Assembly (NCBI GenBank): GCA_018449715.1
Contig: JAAVVA010000001.1
Coordinates: 868,001-932,000, forward strand
Source: Acidobacteriaceae bacterium dw_441
GTDB lineage: Bacteria > Acidobacteriota > Terriglobia > Terriglobales > Acidobacteriaceae
Length of the DNA: 64,000 nt
Direction of reading: 5' to 3'
The stretch's first letter is position 1, and each line of letters starts with the position of its first letter. Positions 44,229-54,037 of this stretch are shown piece after piece. Made by a program: the position numbers and the translations under genes. The notes under the pieces were generated by a model, which saw only the letters and a program-made list of their open reading frames with translations, searched no databases and was not told where the DNA came from.

Positions 44229-46313
44229 ATGGCTTCCGAACAGATAGGTCTGGAAATGGCGGTCTCAGCTTTGTTGACCCGCATTGACCAGTTGACGACG
44301 GAGATTCTGATCGGCGGCGTTGGCAAGGTATTGCCGGAGCACCTGGAGGCTCTTGCGGCGGAGACGGATCAAGGTGGTCTGCCGGGGCCTGCAAAGATGG
44401 CTAGGGAAGTGGCAGGCAGAATGGCGAAGGTGTCCTCGGAGGATGCGAGGCTGTCCGTGCTTTGCAATGGCCTTGCCGACCTTCGCGAGTCCTTGACGAA
44501 GGCCGAGGTCGCAACAAACGAAGGTGGCGCGGAAGAGGAGGCTTCTTCTTCAATCTCGCTGTCGGAAGACACTGAACTGATTACGGACTTTCTCGTGGAG
44601 TCGCGAGAGCATCTGGCCCTGATCGAGAGCCAGATGATGGAGTTGGAGCGCAATGCTGGCGCGATGGAGGTGCTGCACTCTGTCTTTCGTACCTTCCATA
44701 CGATCAAGGGGCTGGCGGGGTTCCTGGAATTCCGCAGGATTCAGGAGGTCGCGCACGAGGTCGAGACGCTGCTGGATCTCGCCCGCAATGAGAAGATGAC
44801 GATCACCTCTGCGGTGGTAGACGTGATCCTCGAGGGCGCAGACTATCTCAACACCGAACTGAACCGGATCGAAGCCGAGCTGGGGGGAGGACCACACACC
44901 TCGACGGTCAACAATCGGGAGCTGGTAGGCAGGATCAAAGCCCTCGCGGAGGGACGTGAGGAAGACGCTTTTGTAATGGAGGAGAAACCCGCAGAAGCTC
45001 CTGTTGTTGCAGAACCGGAGACGGCGCAGGCTTCTGAAACACAGGAGAGCGTACCGCAGAAAAAAGAGGTTGCGGTAATGCCTGCGCGTGCGGCGAATGC
45101 GGAGGCGAAGCCTGCGGTGCGTGCAGCGAACGAGGCGACAAAGGCTCCGGACACCAGCTCCGTGAGAGTAGAGACGGCAAAGCTTGACCACCTGCTGGAC
45201 ATGGTGGGCGAGATGGTCATTGCGCAGTCGCTGATCCGGCACAACCCCGTGCTTACGGGTACGGAAGACGCCCGTCTGCTGGCCGACATCGCGCAGCTTA
45301 CCCGCAACACGGCCGAGGTGCAGCGCATCACGATGGCGATGCGCATGATCCCGATCGGGCAGCTCTTTCAGCGCACGGCTCGCCTGGTACGCGACCTCTC
45401 GCGCAAGGTGGGCAAGGAGATCGTCCTTGAAACCTCCGGCGAAGATACAGAGCTGGACAAGACAATCGCGGAGGAACTGACGGACCCTCTGCTTCACATG
45501 GTAAGGAACTCGGTCGATCACGGCATCGAGACGCCGGACGAGCGTATCGCCACAGGAAAACCACGCGAGGCGCGCATCTTCCTGCGGGCGTATCACCAGG
45601 CGGGACAGGTGGTCATCGAGATCGCCGATGATGGACGCGGTCTGAACAAGGAGAAGATCCTCAAGAAGGCGATCCAGAACGGCATCGTCGGGGCAGACGA
45701 GCAGCTCTCCGACTCGGAGATTTATCAGCTGATCTTCGCTCCCGGCTTTTCGACCGCGGACAAGATCACCGATGTCTCCGGACGAGGCGTTGGCATGGAC
45801 GTGGTGCGACGCAACGTCGAGAAGCTTCGCGGTCGCATCGATACGCACTCGACTCCCGGACAGGGAACGACCTTCCATCTGCGGCTTCCGCTGACGCTGG
45901 CGATCATCGAAGGATTGGTCGTGCTTGTCGGATCGAGCCGCTACATTGTCCCAATCTTCACCGTGCGTGAGATGTTCCGTCCTACGCCCGATCTGCTTTC
46001 GACGGTGCAGGGACGCAACGAGATGGCCCTGGTGCGAGGAAGCCTGCTTCCCATCGTGCGTCTGCATAAACGCTTCAACATACCGTCGAAGACCGTGGAT
46101 CCTTCCGATGGGCTACTGGTCGTTGTCGAGTGCGGCGAGCGTCAGTTCTGCCTGATGGTGGACGATCTTGCCGGTAAGCAGGAGGTCGTCATCAAGGGGC
46201 TGGGAGAGACCTTCAAGGACATCTCCGGTCTCGCAGGCTGCGCCATTCTTGGCGATGGCCGCGTTGGACTCATTCTCGACATGGAGGGTATCTATCGGGA
46301 AGGAGCTGCATGA
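44229..46313 (+). CDS. cheA: Chemotaxis histidine kinase CheA
   Basis: 694 aa. The Hpt domain carries the phosphorylated histidine 157 (FRTFHTIKGLAGFLEF). A long P/A-rich linker follows, then the dimerisation helix (TAKLDHLLDMVGEMVIAQSL), the ATPase with N box LLHMVRNSVDHGIETPDE and G boxes IADDGRGLN and DVSGRGVGMDVV, and the CheW-like P5 domain at the end. The N-terminal 100 residues before the Hpt are an extra helical region. It phosphorylates CheB and a CheY-type partner. It opens the cheA-R-D-B operon; cheR overlaps its stop by 4 bp. Confidence 0.97.
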   Translation: MASEQIGLEMAVSALLTRIDQLTTEILIGGVGKVLPEHLEALAAETDQGGLPGPAKMAREVAGRMAKVSSEDARLSVLCNGLADLRESLTKAEVATNEGGAEEEASSSISLSEDTELITDFLVESREHLALIESQMMELERNAGAMEVLHSVFRTFHTIKGLAGFLEFRRIQEVAHEVETLLDLARNEKMTITSAVVDVILEGADYLNTELNRIEAELGGGPHTSTVNNRELVGRIKALAEGREEDAFVMEEKPAEAPVVAEPETAQASETQESVPQKKEVAVMPARAANAEAKPAVRAANEATKAPDTSSVRVETAKLDHLLDMVGEMVIAQSLIRHNPVLTGTEDARLLADIAQLTRNTAEVQRITMAMRMIPIGQLFQRTARLVRDLSRKVGKEIVLETSGEDTELDKTIAEELTDPLLHMVRNSVDHGIETPDERIATGKPREARIFLRAYHQAGQVVIEIADDGRGLNKEKILKKAIQNGIVGADEQLSDSEIYQLIFAPGFSTADKITDVSGRGVGMDVVRRNVEKLRGRIDTHSTPGQGTTFHLRLPLTLAIIEGLVVLVGSSRYIVPIFTVREMFRPTPDLLSTVQGRNEMALVRGSLLPIVRLHKRFNIPSKTVDPSDGLLVVVECGERQFCLMVDDLAGKQEVVIKGLGETFKDISGLAGCAILGDGRVGLILDMEGIYREGAA

Positions 46314-47209
46314 CGCTGCGCAATTCCGGTGCGGTTGTTGCAGAGGGTGGTGGAGCGTCAACGCAGTTGAAGCTCCACAAGAGGGAGTTCGAGCAGGTCT
46401 GCCGCACGATGTACGACAGCTTCGGGATCGACCTTGAGGGTAAAGAGGTACTGGTGGCGGCGCGGCTGGGAAAGAAGCTGCGCGAACTACAGTTGCTATC
46501 CTTCGAGAGCTACCTGGAGATGGTGCGGAAGGATGCCTCCGGCGAGTCGCTGACGGCGATGGTGGATGTACTGACGACCAACCACACGAGCTTCTTCCGC
46601 GAACCGAAGCACTTCGACTATCTGCGCTCGACGATTCTTCCGTCCTTGAAGCCGACAGAGACGATTCGTATCTGGAGCGCAGCCTGTTCGAGCGGCGAAG
46701 AGCCATATTCCATCGCCTTTACGCTGTGCGAGGCTCTGGGGGCGGGAGCGGAGACGAGGGCAAGCATTCTTGCGACCGATATCTCGACGCGTGTGCTGGA
46801 GATTGCAAAGCGCGGAGTGTATGAGGCCGACCGCTTCAGCACGATGACGCACGACAGGATGCGGCGGCACCTGCTCAAAGGCTCAGGCAATTCGAGCGGG
46901 CTCTACATGGTGCGAAAAGAGATTCGTTCGATGGTCTCCTTCCATCGTTTGAACCTGATGGAGGACTTCGCGCAGGTGGAGAAGTTCCAGGTCATCTTCT
47001 GTCGCAATGTGATGATCTACTTCGACCGCAAAACACAGGAGGCACTGGTGAGGCGACTTACGGATCAGCTTGAACCAGGAGGATATCTTCTGATCGGGCA
47101 TGCAGAGAGCCTGAATGGCGTGGAGCACGATCTCAAGTATGTCTGTCCGGCGACCTATCGCAAATCTACCGCAACCACCAGCACGCTTCGCCGGGGGCGC
47201 ACCACCTGA
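46310..47209 (+). CDS. cheR: Chemotaxis methyltransferase CheR
   Basis: 299 aa. The N-terminal helical CheR domain is followed by TTNHTSFFREPKHFDYL, the S-adenosylmethionine motif IWSAACSSGEEPYSIAF, ILATDISTRVLEIAK and VIFCRNVMIYFDR. It methylates glutamates of the MCP signalling helices. It overlaps cheA by ATGA and shares TGATG with cheD. No C-terminal TPR extension. Confidence 0.97.
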   Translation: MTLRNSGAVVAEGGGASTQLKLHKREFEQVCRTMYDSFGIDLEGKEVLVAARLGKKLRELQLLSFESYLEMVRKDASGESLTAMVDVLTTNHTSFFREPKHFDYLRSTILPSLKPTETIRIWSAACSSGEEPYSIAFTLCEALGAGAETRASILATDISTRVLEIAKRGVYEADRFSTMTHDRMRRHLLKGSGNSSGLYMVRKEIRSMVSFHRLNLMEDFAQVEKFQVIFCRNVMIYFDRKTQEALVRRLTDQLEPGGYLLIGHAESLNGVEHDLKYVCPATYRKSTATTSTLRRGRTT

Positions 47210-47721
47210 TGGCATCCATCATCGTGGGAATTGGGGATTGTGCGGTCAGCAACGATCCGGATGCGGTACTGGTGACCTATGCGCTTGGCTCGTGCATCGC
47301 GGTTACGGTCTTCGACCCTGTACTGAAGATCGGAGGCTTGCTGCATTACATGTTGCCAGACTCATCGCTCGACCAGGAGAAGGCGCGAAAGCGCCCCTTC
47401 GTATTTGCGGACACAGGAATTCCATTGCTGTTTCAGCAGGTCTGCCAGATGGGAGCATCGCGGTCGCGGCTTGAGGTGGCAGTGCTAGGAGGCGCGCAGG
47501 TGATGGAGAACTATGGGAGCTTCCACATCGGCAGAAAAAATCATCTTGCAGTGCGCGAGATCTTCGCGAGAGAGGGGATTGCCGTGCGTTGGGAAGATGT
47601 GGGAGGAACGCAATCGCGCACTGTGCGTCTTGAGCTGGCGAGCGGGAAGATCGGGCTTCGTCGTGGCGTAACCGAGGAGGTTCTGGAGCCCTCCGGAAGA
47701 GGGAGGGGAGCGGGGGTATGA
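47209..47721 (+). CDS. cheD: Chemoreceptor glutamine deamidase CheD
   Basis: 170 aa. YALGSCIAVTVFDP has the catalytic Cys29, with Thr23 before it and His46 in GGLLHYMLPDS; the spacing of the triad equals that of Thermotoga CheD. It deamidates glutamines of MCPs to glutamates and, in many bacteria, is modulated by CheC. No cheC gene is in this window. It overlaps cheB by 4 bp. Confidence 0.96.
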   Translation: MASIIVGIGDCAVSNDPDAVLVTYALGSCIAVTVFDPVLKIGGLLHYMLPDSSLDQEKARKRPFVFADTGIPLLFQQVCQMGASRSRLEVAVLGGAQVMENYGSFHIGRKNHLAVREIFAREGIAVRWEDVGGTQSRTVRLELASGKIGLRRGVTEEVLEPSGRGRGAGV

Positions 47722-48785
47722 ATATGAGCAAGAAGATCAAAGTGCTGGTTGTGGATGATTCGGCCATCGTGCGCAAGATTCTCACAGAGACGATCTCGGC
47801 GGAGAAGGATATGGAGGTTGTGGGCACCGCTCCCGACCCCTTCATCGCGCGCGACAAGATTCTCTCGCTCAAGCCCGATGTGTTGACGCTCGACATAGAG
47901 ATGCCTCGTATGGATGGGCTGACCTTCCTGAAAAAGCTGATGGCCTATCATCCGATGCCGGTGATCGTGATCAGCTCACTCAGCCAAGCCTCGTGCGAGA
48001 TCTCGATGGAAGCATTGCGCAGCGGCGCGGTCGAGGTGATGGGCAAGCCGGGAGGCCCCTACTCCATCGGAGACCTGCGCGCTGCATTGGCCGGAAAGCT
48101 TCGTGCCGCGGCCAACGCTCATATTCGCAAGCCTTCTGCTGTCTCAACTGCGCCACTACCTCCTGCGTACCCTGTGACGACTCCTGTATCGCGAATCGCC
48201 TCCTCCGAAAATCTTGTACTCGCTATCGGAGCTTCAACAGGAGGCACTGAGGCAATTCGAGTGGTGTTGGAGGGATTGCCGGAGACGACACCGGGAATCG
48301 TGATCGCACAACATATTCCGCCTGTGTTCTCCGAAGCGTTTGCGAATCGCCTGAATCGCCTCTGCGCGATGGAGGTGAAAGAGGCGCGTGATGGAGATGA
48401 GGTCAGGCCAGGACGCGCTTTGATTGCTCCTGGTAACCTGCACATGGTTCTGCGTCGCAGTGGAGGAGTGTATCGCGTTGCCGTGTGCGACGGCCCGCAG
48501 GTCTGCTATCAGAGACCTTCGGTCGATGTCCTGTTCTCTTCGGTCGCCGAGGTCGCCGGCAGCAACGCTATCGGCGTGCTGTTGACCGGCATGGGGGCAG
48601 ATGGAGCACAGGGACTGCTTCGCATGAAAGAGAAGGGAGCTCGTACGATTGCTCAGGATGAAGAGAGCTGCGTCGTCTATGGGATGCCGCGTGAGGCTGT
48701 GCGTCTGGGAGCGGTCGATGCGGTGCTTCCTCTCTCAGGAATCGCGAATGCACTTCTGCGGCAGACCCATGTAGTGCGAGTGTGA
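47718..48785 (+). CDS. cheB: Chemotaxis methylesterase/response regulator CheB
   Basis: 355 aa. Receiver domain with VVDDSAIVRK and phosphoacceptor Asp59 (LTLDIEMPRMDGLTF), linker, then the esterase domain with nucleophile serine in AIGASTGGTEAIR, histidine in IAQHIPPVFS and aspartate in LTGMGADGAQG. It removes methyl groups from MCPs when phosphorylated by CheA. Last gene of the cheA-R-D-B operon. Confidence 0.97.
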   Translation: MNMSKKIKVLVVDDSAIVRKILTETISAEKDMEVVGTAPDPFIARDKILSLKPDVLTLDIEMPRMDGLTFLKKLMAYHPMPVIVISSLSQASCEISMEALRSGAVEVMGKPGGPYSIGDLRAALAGKLRAAANAHIRKPSAVSTAPLPPAYPVTTPVSRIASSENLVLAIGASTGGTEAIRVVLEGLPETTPGIVIAQHIPPVFSEAFANRLNRLCAMEVKEARDGDEVRPGRALIAPGNLHMVLRRSGGVYRVAVCDGPQVCYQRPSVDVLFSSVAEVAGSNAIGVLLTGMGADGAQGLLRMKEKGARTIAQDEESCVVYGMPREAVRLGAVDAVLPLSGIANALLRQTHVVRV

Positions 48786-48819
48786 TCGTTCGAGGAATAA
48801 AAGGAAGAAAGATGGTTGT

Positions 48820-48855
48820 AAAAAAAACAGCGCTGCCAGGGGTTACCTGGCAGCG
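48820..48855 (-). terminator. Intrinsic terminator overlapping the stop codon of the outer-membrane gene
   Basis: CGCTGCCAGG and CCTGGCAGCG form a perfect 10-bp stem with loop GGTTA; in the minus direction it is followed by CTGTTTTTTTT. The stop codon of the porin-like gene (TAA, 48843-48845) lies inside the loop. It may also give weak termination for cheB. Confidence 0.85.
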
Positions 48856-49625
48856 TTTGGTATGGGGGGAATAACAAAGCGACGGAAGGAGTATCCGATA
48901 GCGACATTGAAACCGGAGGACTCTCCGACGACTGTATGACCGAGGCGAAGATCAAGCTGAAGGTTAGGACGGACAGTCCAGATGGTTCCTCCGTCGATGA
49001 TGTATCCACTGGTATGCTGGCGTCCGTCGTAGAGCGGGGCGTACTCGACATAAACAGCGTGGTGAGGGGTTACGACGCGACCGAAGTCGACCGCTCCCTG
49101 TGTGAACAGGCTGCGTCCGTGTGGCGCTCCTGAGATGGACGCGAATGTAATGCTGCTGAAGGAGTAGAAGTTTTTCGGAAGATGGTGAGAAACGGAGAAT
49201 GCTTCGTACGGGTCCCATGCTCCGGAGCTGAGTCCTCCCGTGCCGCTTGGAGCGCTTAAGCCAGTCGCAAAAGCCATAGGCCATGCGCTTTCTTCGGGAC
49301 GAAGGCGAAGCTTTACGCCGAACTGAATATCGTCAGACTGGGTAGGGTCTCCACCGGAGACGTGCGAGTTGGGCATCAGAATACGTGCTTCGATGCGGTT
49401 GTTGATGCCATAGCGAACGAACGATTCGGGAAGATCGAATCGGCTGCGATGATCGTCATTGGTCCAGCCCACGCCGTTCTCTGTCTCAAGGCTGTGAGTT
49501 GGCACCAGCTCCGGTCCTGTTCCCGTGGAAGGACGATCGGTAGTGATGGGCTCAGTCTCCTGTGCGACGAGTGTGTGCGTGGCAAGAAGAAAAGAAGCTG
49601 CGAGTACAACGGAAAGAGTCTTCAT
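48843..49625 (-). CDS. Outer-membrane transporter-like beta-barrel protein
   Basis: About 260 aa from ATG 49625 (a second ATG 15 bp upstream is possible). A signal peptide (MKTLSVVLAASFLLATHTLVAQ) precedes alternating beta-strands: ITTDRPSTGTGPELVPTHSLETENGVGW opens like the porin/phenol-degradation MetA-type transporter family. The strands end in YSFRRFVIP. It sits between the cheA-R-D-B and cheW-mcp operons but on the other strand, and a role in taxis is not implied. Confidence 0.75.
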   Translation of the reverse strand: MKTLSVVLAASFLLATHTLVAQETEPITTDRPSTGTGPELVPTHSLETENGVGWTNDDHRSRFDLPESFVRYGINNRIEARILMPNSHVSGGDPTQSDDIQFGVKLRLRPEESAWPMAFATGLSAPSGTGGLSSGAWDPYEAFSVSHHLPKNFYSFSSITFASISGAPHGRSLFTQGAVDFGRVVTPHHAVYVEYAPLYDGRQHTSGYIIDGGTIWTVRPNLQLDLRLGHTVVGESSGFNVAIGYSFRRFVIPPIPNAAR

Positions 49626-49689
49626 AGGTGTACAGCGCATATCGGCTGTAATAGAGCGGCAAAATACGTTACCTGTGTGTGAGGAGAGG

Positions 49690-49716
49690 TAAAGGAAGTT
49701 CTCCCTGGGTCGATAA
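49690..49716 (+). promoter_or_regulatory. Candidate sigma-28 promoter of cheW-mcp
   Basis: TAAA at 49690-49693, 15 bases, then GTCGATAA at 49709-49716. One mismatch from the consensus octamer GCCGATAA with the consensus spacing. 78 bp before the cheW ATG. Confidence 0.7.
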
Positions 49717-49794
49717 CGTCATTGCCGACGTCCATCGTTGATAGTTTTTCCCGCGTCAAGCGAGCACGGTCTGGCGAAAGCTTGAGAGGACTTA

Positions 49795-50328
49795 ATGCAG
49801 ATCCCCGATATTTCCACACAGACTACGAAGCCAGTGGTGGCGGATGGTATAGCCACCGATAAACGTGCCGGAAAGTACCTTGTGTTTCAGCTTGGCAAGG
49901 AAGAGTTCGGAGCCGGCGTGATGAAGATCCGAGAGATTATGAAGATGCAGGAAATCACGACGGTTCCGCAAACGCTCCCCTTTGTAGAGGGAGTCATCAA
50001 TCTGCGTGGACGAGTGATTCCTGTGATCGACCTTCGCACGAAGTTCGGTCTCGAACGCCAGGAACACACCGAGCGAACCTGCATTATCGTCGTGCGTACA
50101 CAGTCACCGGAAGGCGAGTTGCCGATGGGCATCATCGTGGATGGTGTCGTCGAGGTGCTGACACTTCACAGTTCCGATATCGAAGACACCCCCGACTTCG
50201 GTCGTGGTGGCACGAATCCCTGCTTGCTGGGGATGGCCAAGATCAAGGGCAGGGTAAAGATCTTGCTCGATATGGATGAGGTCCTGAGCAATCAAGAGCT
50301 GCAGGGCATCAGTTCAATGTTGCAGTAA
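49795..50328 (+). CDS. cheW: Chemotaxis coupling protein CheW
   Basis: 177 aa single CheW domain: KYLVFQLGKEEFGAGVMKIREIM, FVEGVINLRGRVIPVIDLRTKFGL (with the NLRG motif) and GMAKIKGRVKILLDMDEVL. It links CheA to the MCP encoded 27 bp downstream; GAGAGGA precedes the ATG. The pair forms a separate unit from cheA-R-D-B. Confidence 0.97.
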   Translation: MQIPDISTQTTKPVVADGIATDKRAGKYLVFQLGKEEFGAGVMKIREIMKMQEITTVPQTLPFVEGVINLRGRVIPVIDLRTKFGLERQEHTERTCIIVVRTQSPEGELPMGIIVDGVVEVLTLHSSDIEDTPDFGRGGTNPCLLGMAKIKGRVKILLDMDEVLSNQELQGISSMLQ

Positions 50329-50355
50329 CCGCAATTCAGAGAGGAAAGACTCGCA

Positions 50356-51954
50356 ATGAATTCGACAATGACAATCGGTAAACGCTTTATCGTTACCGCT
50401 GGGGTGCTGATGGTGTTAACCGCCATCATGGCAGGGATCGCAATCAAAGGCTTCAATGGGGTCAGCGCAGAGGTCATCGGCCTGACCACCGATACGATTC
50501 CCGGAATGGTCTATGGAAACGCGATGAACTACGATGTCGCAGACATGCGGGTTTGGCAACTCAGATATATTACGTCCGCCAACCAGACGGATACGCAGCA
50601 GATTGCGCAGGAGTTGGCGAAGGTTCGCGAGAAGTTTAGTCAGGATGAGAAGAGCTATGAAACATATCTGGTTCAGGATCAGGATAAGCAAAATTTTGCG
50701 CGGCTGAGGACCTATGTCGAGAACAGCGATAACGGGTGGGCAAAGGTCGTCGCTCTGCACAACTCGAGTAAAGTCGCGGAAGCAGCCAATCTCTACACCT
50801 CCGAGGTCAGAGAGAACGTCATTTCGATGTCGAACGTTTTGAATGACATGGTGGATTGGAATAAGAAGGGCGCGGATGCTTCCATTGCGGAGATTATCAA
50901 AAACACCAAGAGCGCATGGTGGTTCACGTTGGTGACAGCGATCGTCGCCCTGGTTGCAGGAGCAGGAATCGCATGGTTCATGATCTCGACGCTGAACAGG
51001 CAGATGCACCAGGTTGTCGCAGAGCTGACGGAGGGCGCAGAGCAGATTGCGAGCGCCGCTTCGCAGGTGGCCTCTTCGAGCCAGTCGCTGGCACAGGGAG
51101 CATCGGAGCAGGCGGCTTCGATCGAAGAGACCTCGGCTTCGAGTGAAGAGATCAACTCGATGGCGCGGAAGAATACGGACAACTCTCGTTCGATGGCGGA
51201 GTTGATGACAAGCTCGTCGGATCTGATTGGAAAGACGAACAAGGAACTCGACGAGATGGTGCTCTCGATGGATGAGATCAACGAGTCGAGCGGCAAAATC
51301 TCGAAGATCATCAAGGTGATCGACGAGATTGCCTTCCAGACGAACATTCTCGCTCTGAACGCGGCTGTTGAAGCTGCACGAGCAGGTGAGGCCGGCATGG
51401 GCTTTGCCGTGGTCGCCGACGAGGTGAGGAACCTGGCGCAGCGTTCGGCTCAGGCCGCGAAGGACACGGCCCTGCTGATCGAAGAGTCGATCGCGAAGTC
51501 GAACGCTGGCAAGAGAAAGGTCGATCAGGTTGCAGACGCAATCCAGAAGATCACCGTGGATTCGTCGAAGGTGAAGACGCTAGTGGATGAGGTTTCGCTT
51601 GGAAGCGAGGAGCAGTCGCGTGGCCTCGACCAGATTGCACGTGCCATTACCCAGATGGAGCAGGTAACGCAGACCTCTGCTGCCAATGCGGAGGAGAGTG
51701 CTGCTGCCGCCGAGGAGCTGAATGCGCAATCGGACAGCCTGCGCGATGTGGTGCTTCGTCTGAATGCGATGGCTGGAAGCGCCGGTCAGGTAGATTCGAG
51801 AAAACATCCCTCGGGGTTGCGGTCGCGTGTCTCCGGAGCAGCGAAGCATTCGATTCAGGCTGCTGTATCGTCTCTTCCGGTTGCTGCGCGGTCGAAGGTC
51901 TCAGAGGAAGAGAAAAAGACTTTTCCCCTGGAGACGGCTTTCCACGAATTCTAA
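50356..51954 (+). CDS. Methyl-accepting chemotaxis protein
   Basis: 532 aa. Two membrane segments (about residues 11-31 and 189-211) flank a helical four-helix-bundle sensor ([20 protein letters not shown]). The cytoplasmic part ends in the hairpin tip [40 protein letters not shown]. The last five residues, AFHEF, fit the x-[HFYW]-x2-[HFYW] pattern of CheR/CheB-tethering pentapeptides after a disordered linker. Ligand unknown; four-helix sensors bind small molecules. Confidence 0.95.
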   Translation: MNSTMTIGKRFIVTAGVLMVLTAIMAGIAIKGFNGVSAEVIGLTTDTIPGMVYGNAMNYDVADMRVWQLRYITSANQTDTQQIAQELAKVREKFSQDEKSYETYLVQDQDKQNFARLRTYVENSDNGWAKVVALHNSSKVAEAANLYTSEVRENVISMSNVLNDMVDWNKKGADASIAEIIKNTKSAWWFTLVTAIVALVAGAGIAWFMISTLNRQMHQVVAELTEGAEQIASAASQVASSSQSLAQGASEQAASIEETSASSEEINSMARKNTDNSRSMAELMTSSSDLIGKTNKELDEMVLSMDEINESSGKISKIIKVIDEIAFQTNILALNAAVEAARAGEAGMGFAVVADEVRNLAQRSAQAAKDTALLIEESIAKSNAGKRKVDQVADAIQKITVDSSKVKTLVDEVSLGSEEQSRGLDQIARAITQMEQVTQTSAANAEESAAAAEELNAQSDSLRDVVLRLNAMAGSAGQVDSRKHPSGLRSRVSGAAKHSIQAAVSSLPVAARSKVSEEEKKTFPLETAFHEF

Positions 51955-51966
51955 ACTTCGTCTCCG

Positions 51967-52010
51967 CTGCGGGGCTTCTCTCCTGAGAAGAAGCCCCGCA
52001 GTTTTTTATT
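51967..52010. terminator. Bidirectional terminator between mcp and uvrB
   Basis: CTGCGGGGCTTCT and AGAAGCCCCGCAG around CTCCTGAGA form a long GC-rich stem followed by TTTTTTATTT. On the plus strand it ends the mcp transcript; the minus-strand uvrB stop lies just after. Confidence 0.85.
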
Positions 52011-53998
52011 TAACTGAAGAGAAATTCTTTCGTGCGTAATTCCTTGACGGTGTCACGCAGCTTCGCGGCCTTTTCGAACTCGAATTTCTTCGCGGCCTCG
52101 CGCATCTCTGTTTCGAGCTTTGCGATGTAGCCGTCGAGCTCGTCCTGGGATGCAAACTCCGGCATCTCTGCGGTCTCTTCGGTAAGGTCCGCGTAGTCTG
52201 CATTGATAATGCTTGCCAGCGTCATCTCCGCCGGACGCACGATGGATTGCGGCGTGATGCCGTTTTCCTTGTTGTAAGCTTCCTGAATCTCGCGGCGGCG
52301 ATTGGTTTCGTCGATGGCGCGCCGCATCGAATCGGTCATCTTGTCGGCGTATAGAACGGCGCGACCTTCGAGATGACGAGCTGCGCGTCCGATGGTCTGG
52401 ATCAACGATCCCTGCGAACGAAGGAAGCCTTCCTTATCTGCATCGAGGATGGCGACGAGCGAGACCTCCGGCAGGTCGAGCCCTTCGCGAAGAAGGTTGA
52501 TGCCGATCAGGACGTCATACTCACCCTTGCGAAGATCGCGCAGCAGCTTGATGCGCTCCAGCGTCTCGATCTCGGAATGCATGTAGCGGCATCGCACGCC
52601 GACCTCGGTGTAGTACCCGGCAAGGTCTTCGGCCATGCGCTTGGTCAGAGTGGTCACGAGTACGCGTTGGTTCTTGCTGGTGCGGTCGCGTATCTCGGCA
52701 AGCAGGTCGTCGATCTGTCCCTTGATGGGGCGTATCTCGACGATGGGATCGGTGAGGCCCGTGGGTCGGATGATTTGTTCGATCACGACGCCCGCAGACT
52801 TCGTCAGCTCATACGGACCGGGCGTCGCGGAGACGTAGATGATCTGCCCGGTGCGCGACTCGAACTCTTCGAAGCGCAGAGGGCGGTTGTCGAGCGCGGA
52901 GGGAAGGCGGAAGCCGTAGTCGATGAGGTTCTGCTTGCGCGAGCGGTCGCCGTGCCACATGCCATGAAGCTGCGGTACGGTAACGTGCGACTCGTCGATG
53001 AAGATGAGGAAGTCGTTGGGGAAATAATCGAACAGTGTTGGTGGCGGCTCGCCCGGCATACGGCCGGAGAAGTGGCGCGAGTAGTTCTCGATGCCGTGGC
53101 AGTAGCCGACGGACTTGATCATCTCAAGATCGAAGCGCGTGCGCTGGTGGATGCGTTGCGACTCGACGAGGCGGCCTTCTTTTTCAAGCTGCGCCTCCCA
53201 CTCGGTCATCTCGGAGACGATGGAGTCGATGGCCGTGGACTTGCGCTCGGGCTGCACGACGTAGTGGCTCTTCGGGTAGATCGGGAGCCGAGAATACTTT
53301 TGCTTGACGGAACCAAAGAGGGGGTCGATCTGCGAGAGCGAGTCGATCTCGTCGCCGAACAACTCGATACGGTAGGCGTTCTCGTCGTAGGTGGGGTAGA
53401 CCTCGATGATGTCTCCGCGCACGCGAAAGGTCCCGCGGCGGAAGTCCACGTCGTTGCGCTCGTAGAGGATTTCGACGAGGCGGCGCGTGATGTCTTCGCG
53501 GCGCAGGCGCTGGCCTTTTTCGAGCATCAGCAACATGCCGTAGTAGGCCTCCGGCGAGCCGAGGCCGTAGATGCACGAGACCGAGGAGACGATGATGGTG
53601 TCGCGTCGTTCGAAGAGGGAGCGCGTGGCGGAGAGGCGCAGTTTGTCCAGCTCCTCGTTGATGGTGGCCTCTTTTTCGATGTAGAGGTCGCCGGAGGGAA
53701 TGTAAGCCTCGGGCTGGTAGTAGTCGTAGTAAGAGACGAAGTACTCGACGGCGTTGTTGGGGAAGAACTGTTTGAACTCGTGGTAAAGCTGCGCGGCGAG
53801 CGTCTTGTTGTGTGCGAGGATGAGCGCGGGTCGGTTGACCTCGGCGATGACGCTGGCCATCGTGAAGGTCTTGCCGGAGCCGGTGACGCCGAGCAGCACT
53901 TGGTCCTTCTCGCCGGCGCTGAGGCCGGAGACGAGTTCGCCGATGGCGCGGGGTTGGTCGCCCTGCGGTTTGTACGAGGTGGTTAATTGAAAATCCAT
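52010..53998 (-). CDS. uvrB: Excinuclease ABC subunit UvrB
   Basis: 662 aa from ATG 53998 ([19 protein letters not shown]); a longer frame is not supported. Walker [14 protein letters not shown], the damage-recognition beta-hairpin region starting [20 protein letters not shown], Walker B-like FLIFIDESH, helicase motifs ([26 protein letters not shown]), and a C-terminal UVR domain ([20 protein letters not shown]) for UvrC. It verifies lesions and opens DNA in nucleotide excision repair. Monocistronic. Confidence 0.98.
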   Translation of the reverse strand: MDFQLTTSYKPQGDQPRAIGELVSGLSAGEKDQVLLGVTGSGKTFTMASVIAEVNRPALILAHNKTLAAQLYHEFKQFFPNNAVEYFVSYYDYYQPEAYIPSGDLYIEKEATINEELDKLRLSATRSLFERRDTIIVSSVSCIYGLGSPEAYYGMLLMLEKGQRLRREDITRRLVEILYERNDVDFRRGTFRVRGDIIEVYPTYDENAYRIELFGDEIDSLSQIDPLFGSVKQKYSRLPIYPKSHYVVQPERKSTAIDSIVSEMTEWEAQLEKEGRLVESQRIHQRTRFDLEMIKSVGYCHGIENYSRHFSGRMPGEPPPTLFDYFPNDFLIFIDESHVTVPQLHGMWHGDRSRKQNLIDYGFRLPSALDNRPLRFEEFESRTGQIIYVSATPGPYELTKSAGVVIEQIIRPTGLTDPIVEIRPIKGQIDDLLAEIRDRTSKNQRVLVTTLTKRMAEDLAGYYTEVGVRCRYMHSEIETLERIKLLRDLRKGEYDVLIGINLLREGLDLPEVSLVAILDADKEGFLRSQGSLIQTIGRAARHLEGRAVLYADKMTDSMRRAIDETNRRREIQEAYNKENGITPQSIVRPAEMTLASIINADYADLTEETAEMPEFASQDELDGYIAKLETEMREAAKKFEFEKAAKLRDTVKELRTKEFLFS

Positions 53999-54037
53999 CA
54001 ACACATAAGATAGTGGAAACGAGGAGGAAGTTGCGGA

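Noticed and set aside
44550..46067. 505-aa minus-strand frame
   Set aside because: Complement of cheA; H/R-rich shadow.
49641..49690. Sigma-28-like octamer GCCGATAT on the minus strand before the outer-membrane gene
   Set aside because: No TAAA at the required distance; a single half-site is not enough.
52373..53986. 537-aa plus-strand frame
   Set aside because: Complement of uvrB; V/D/E/G-rich shadow.
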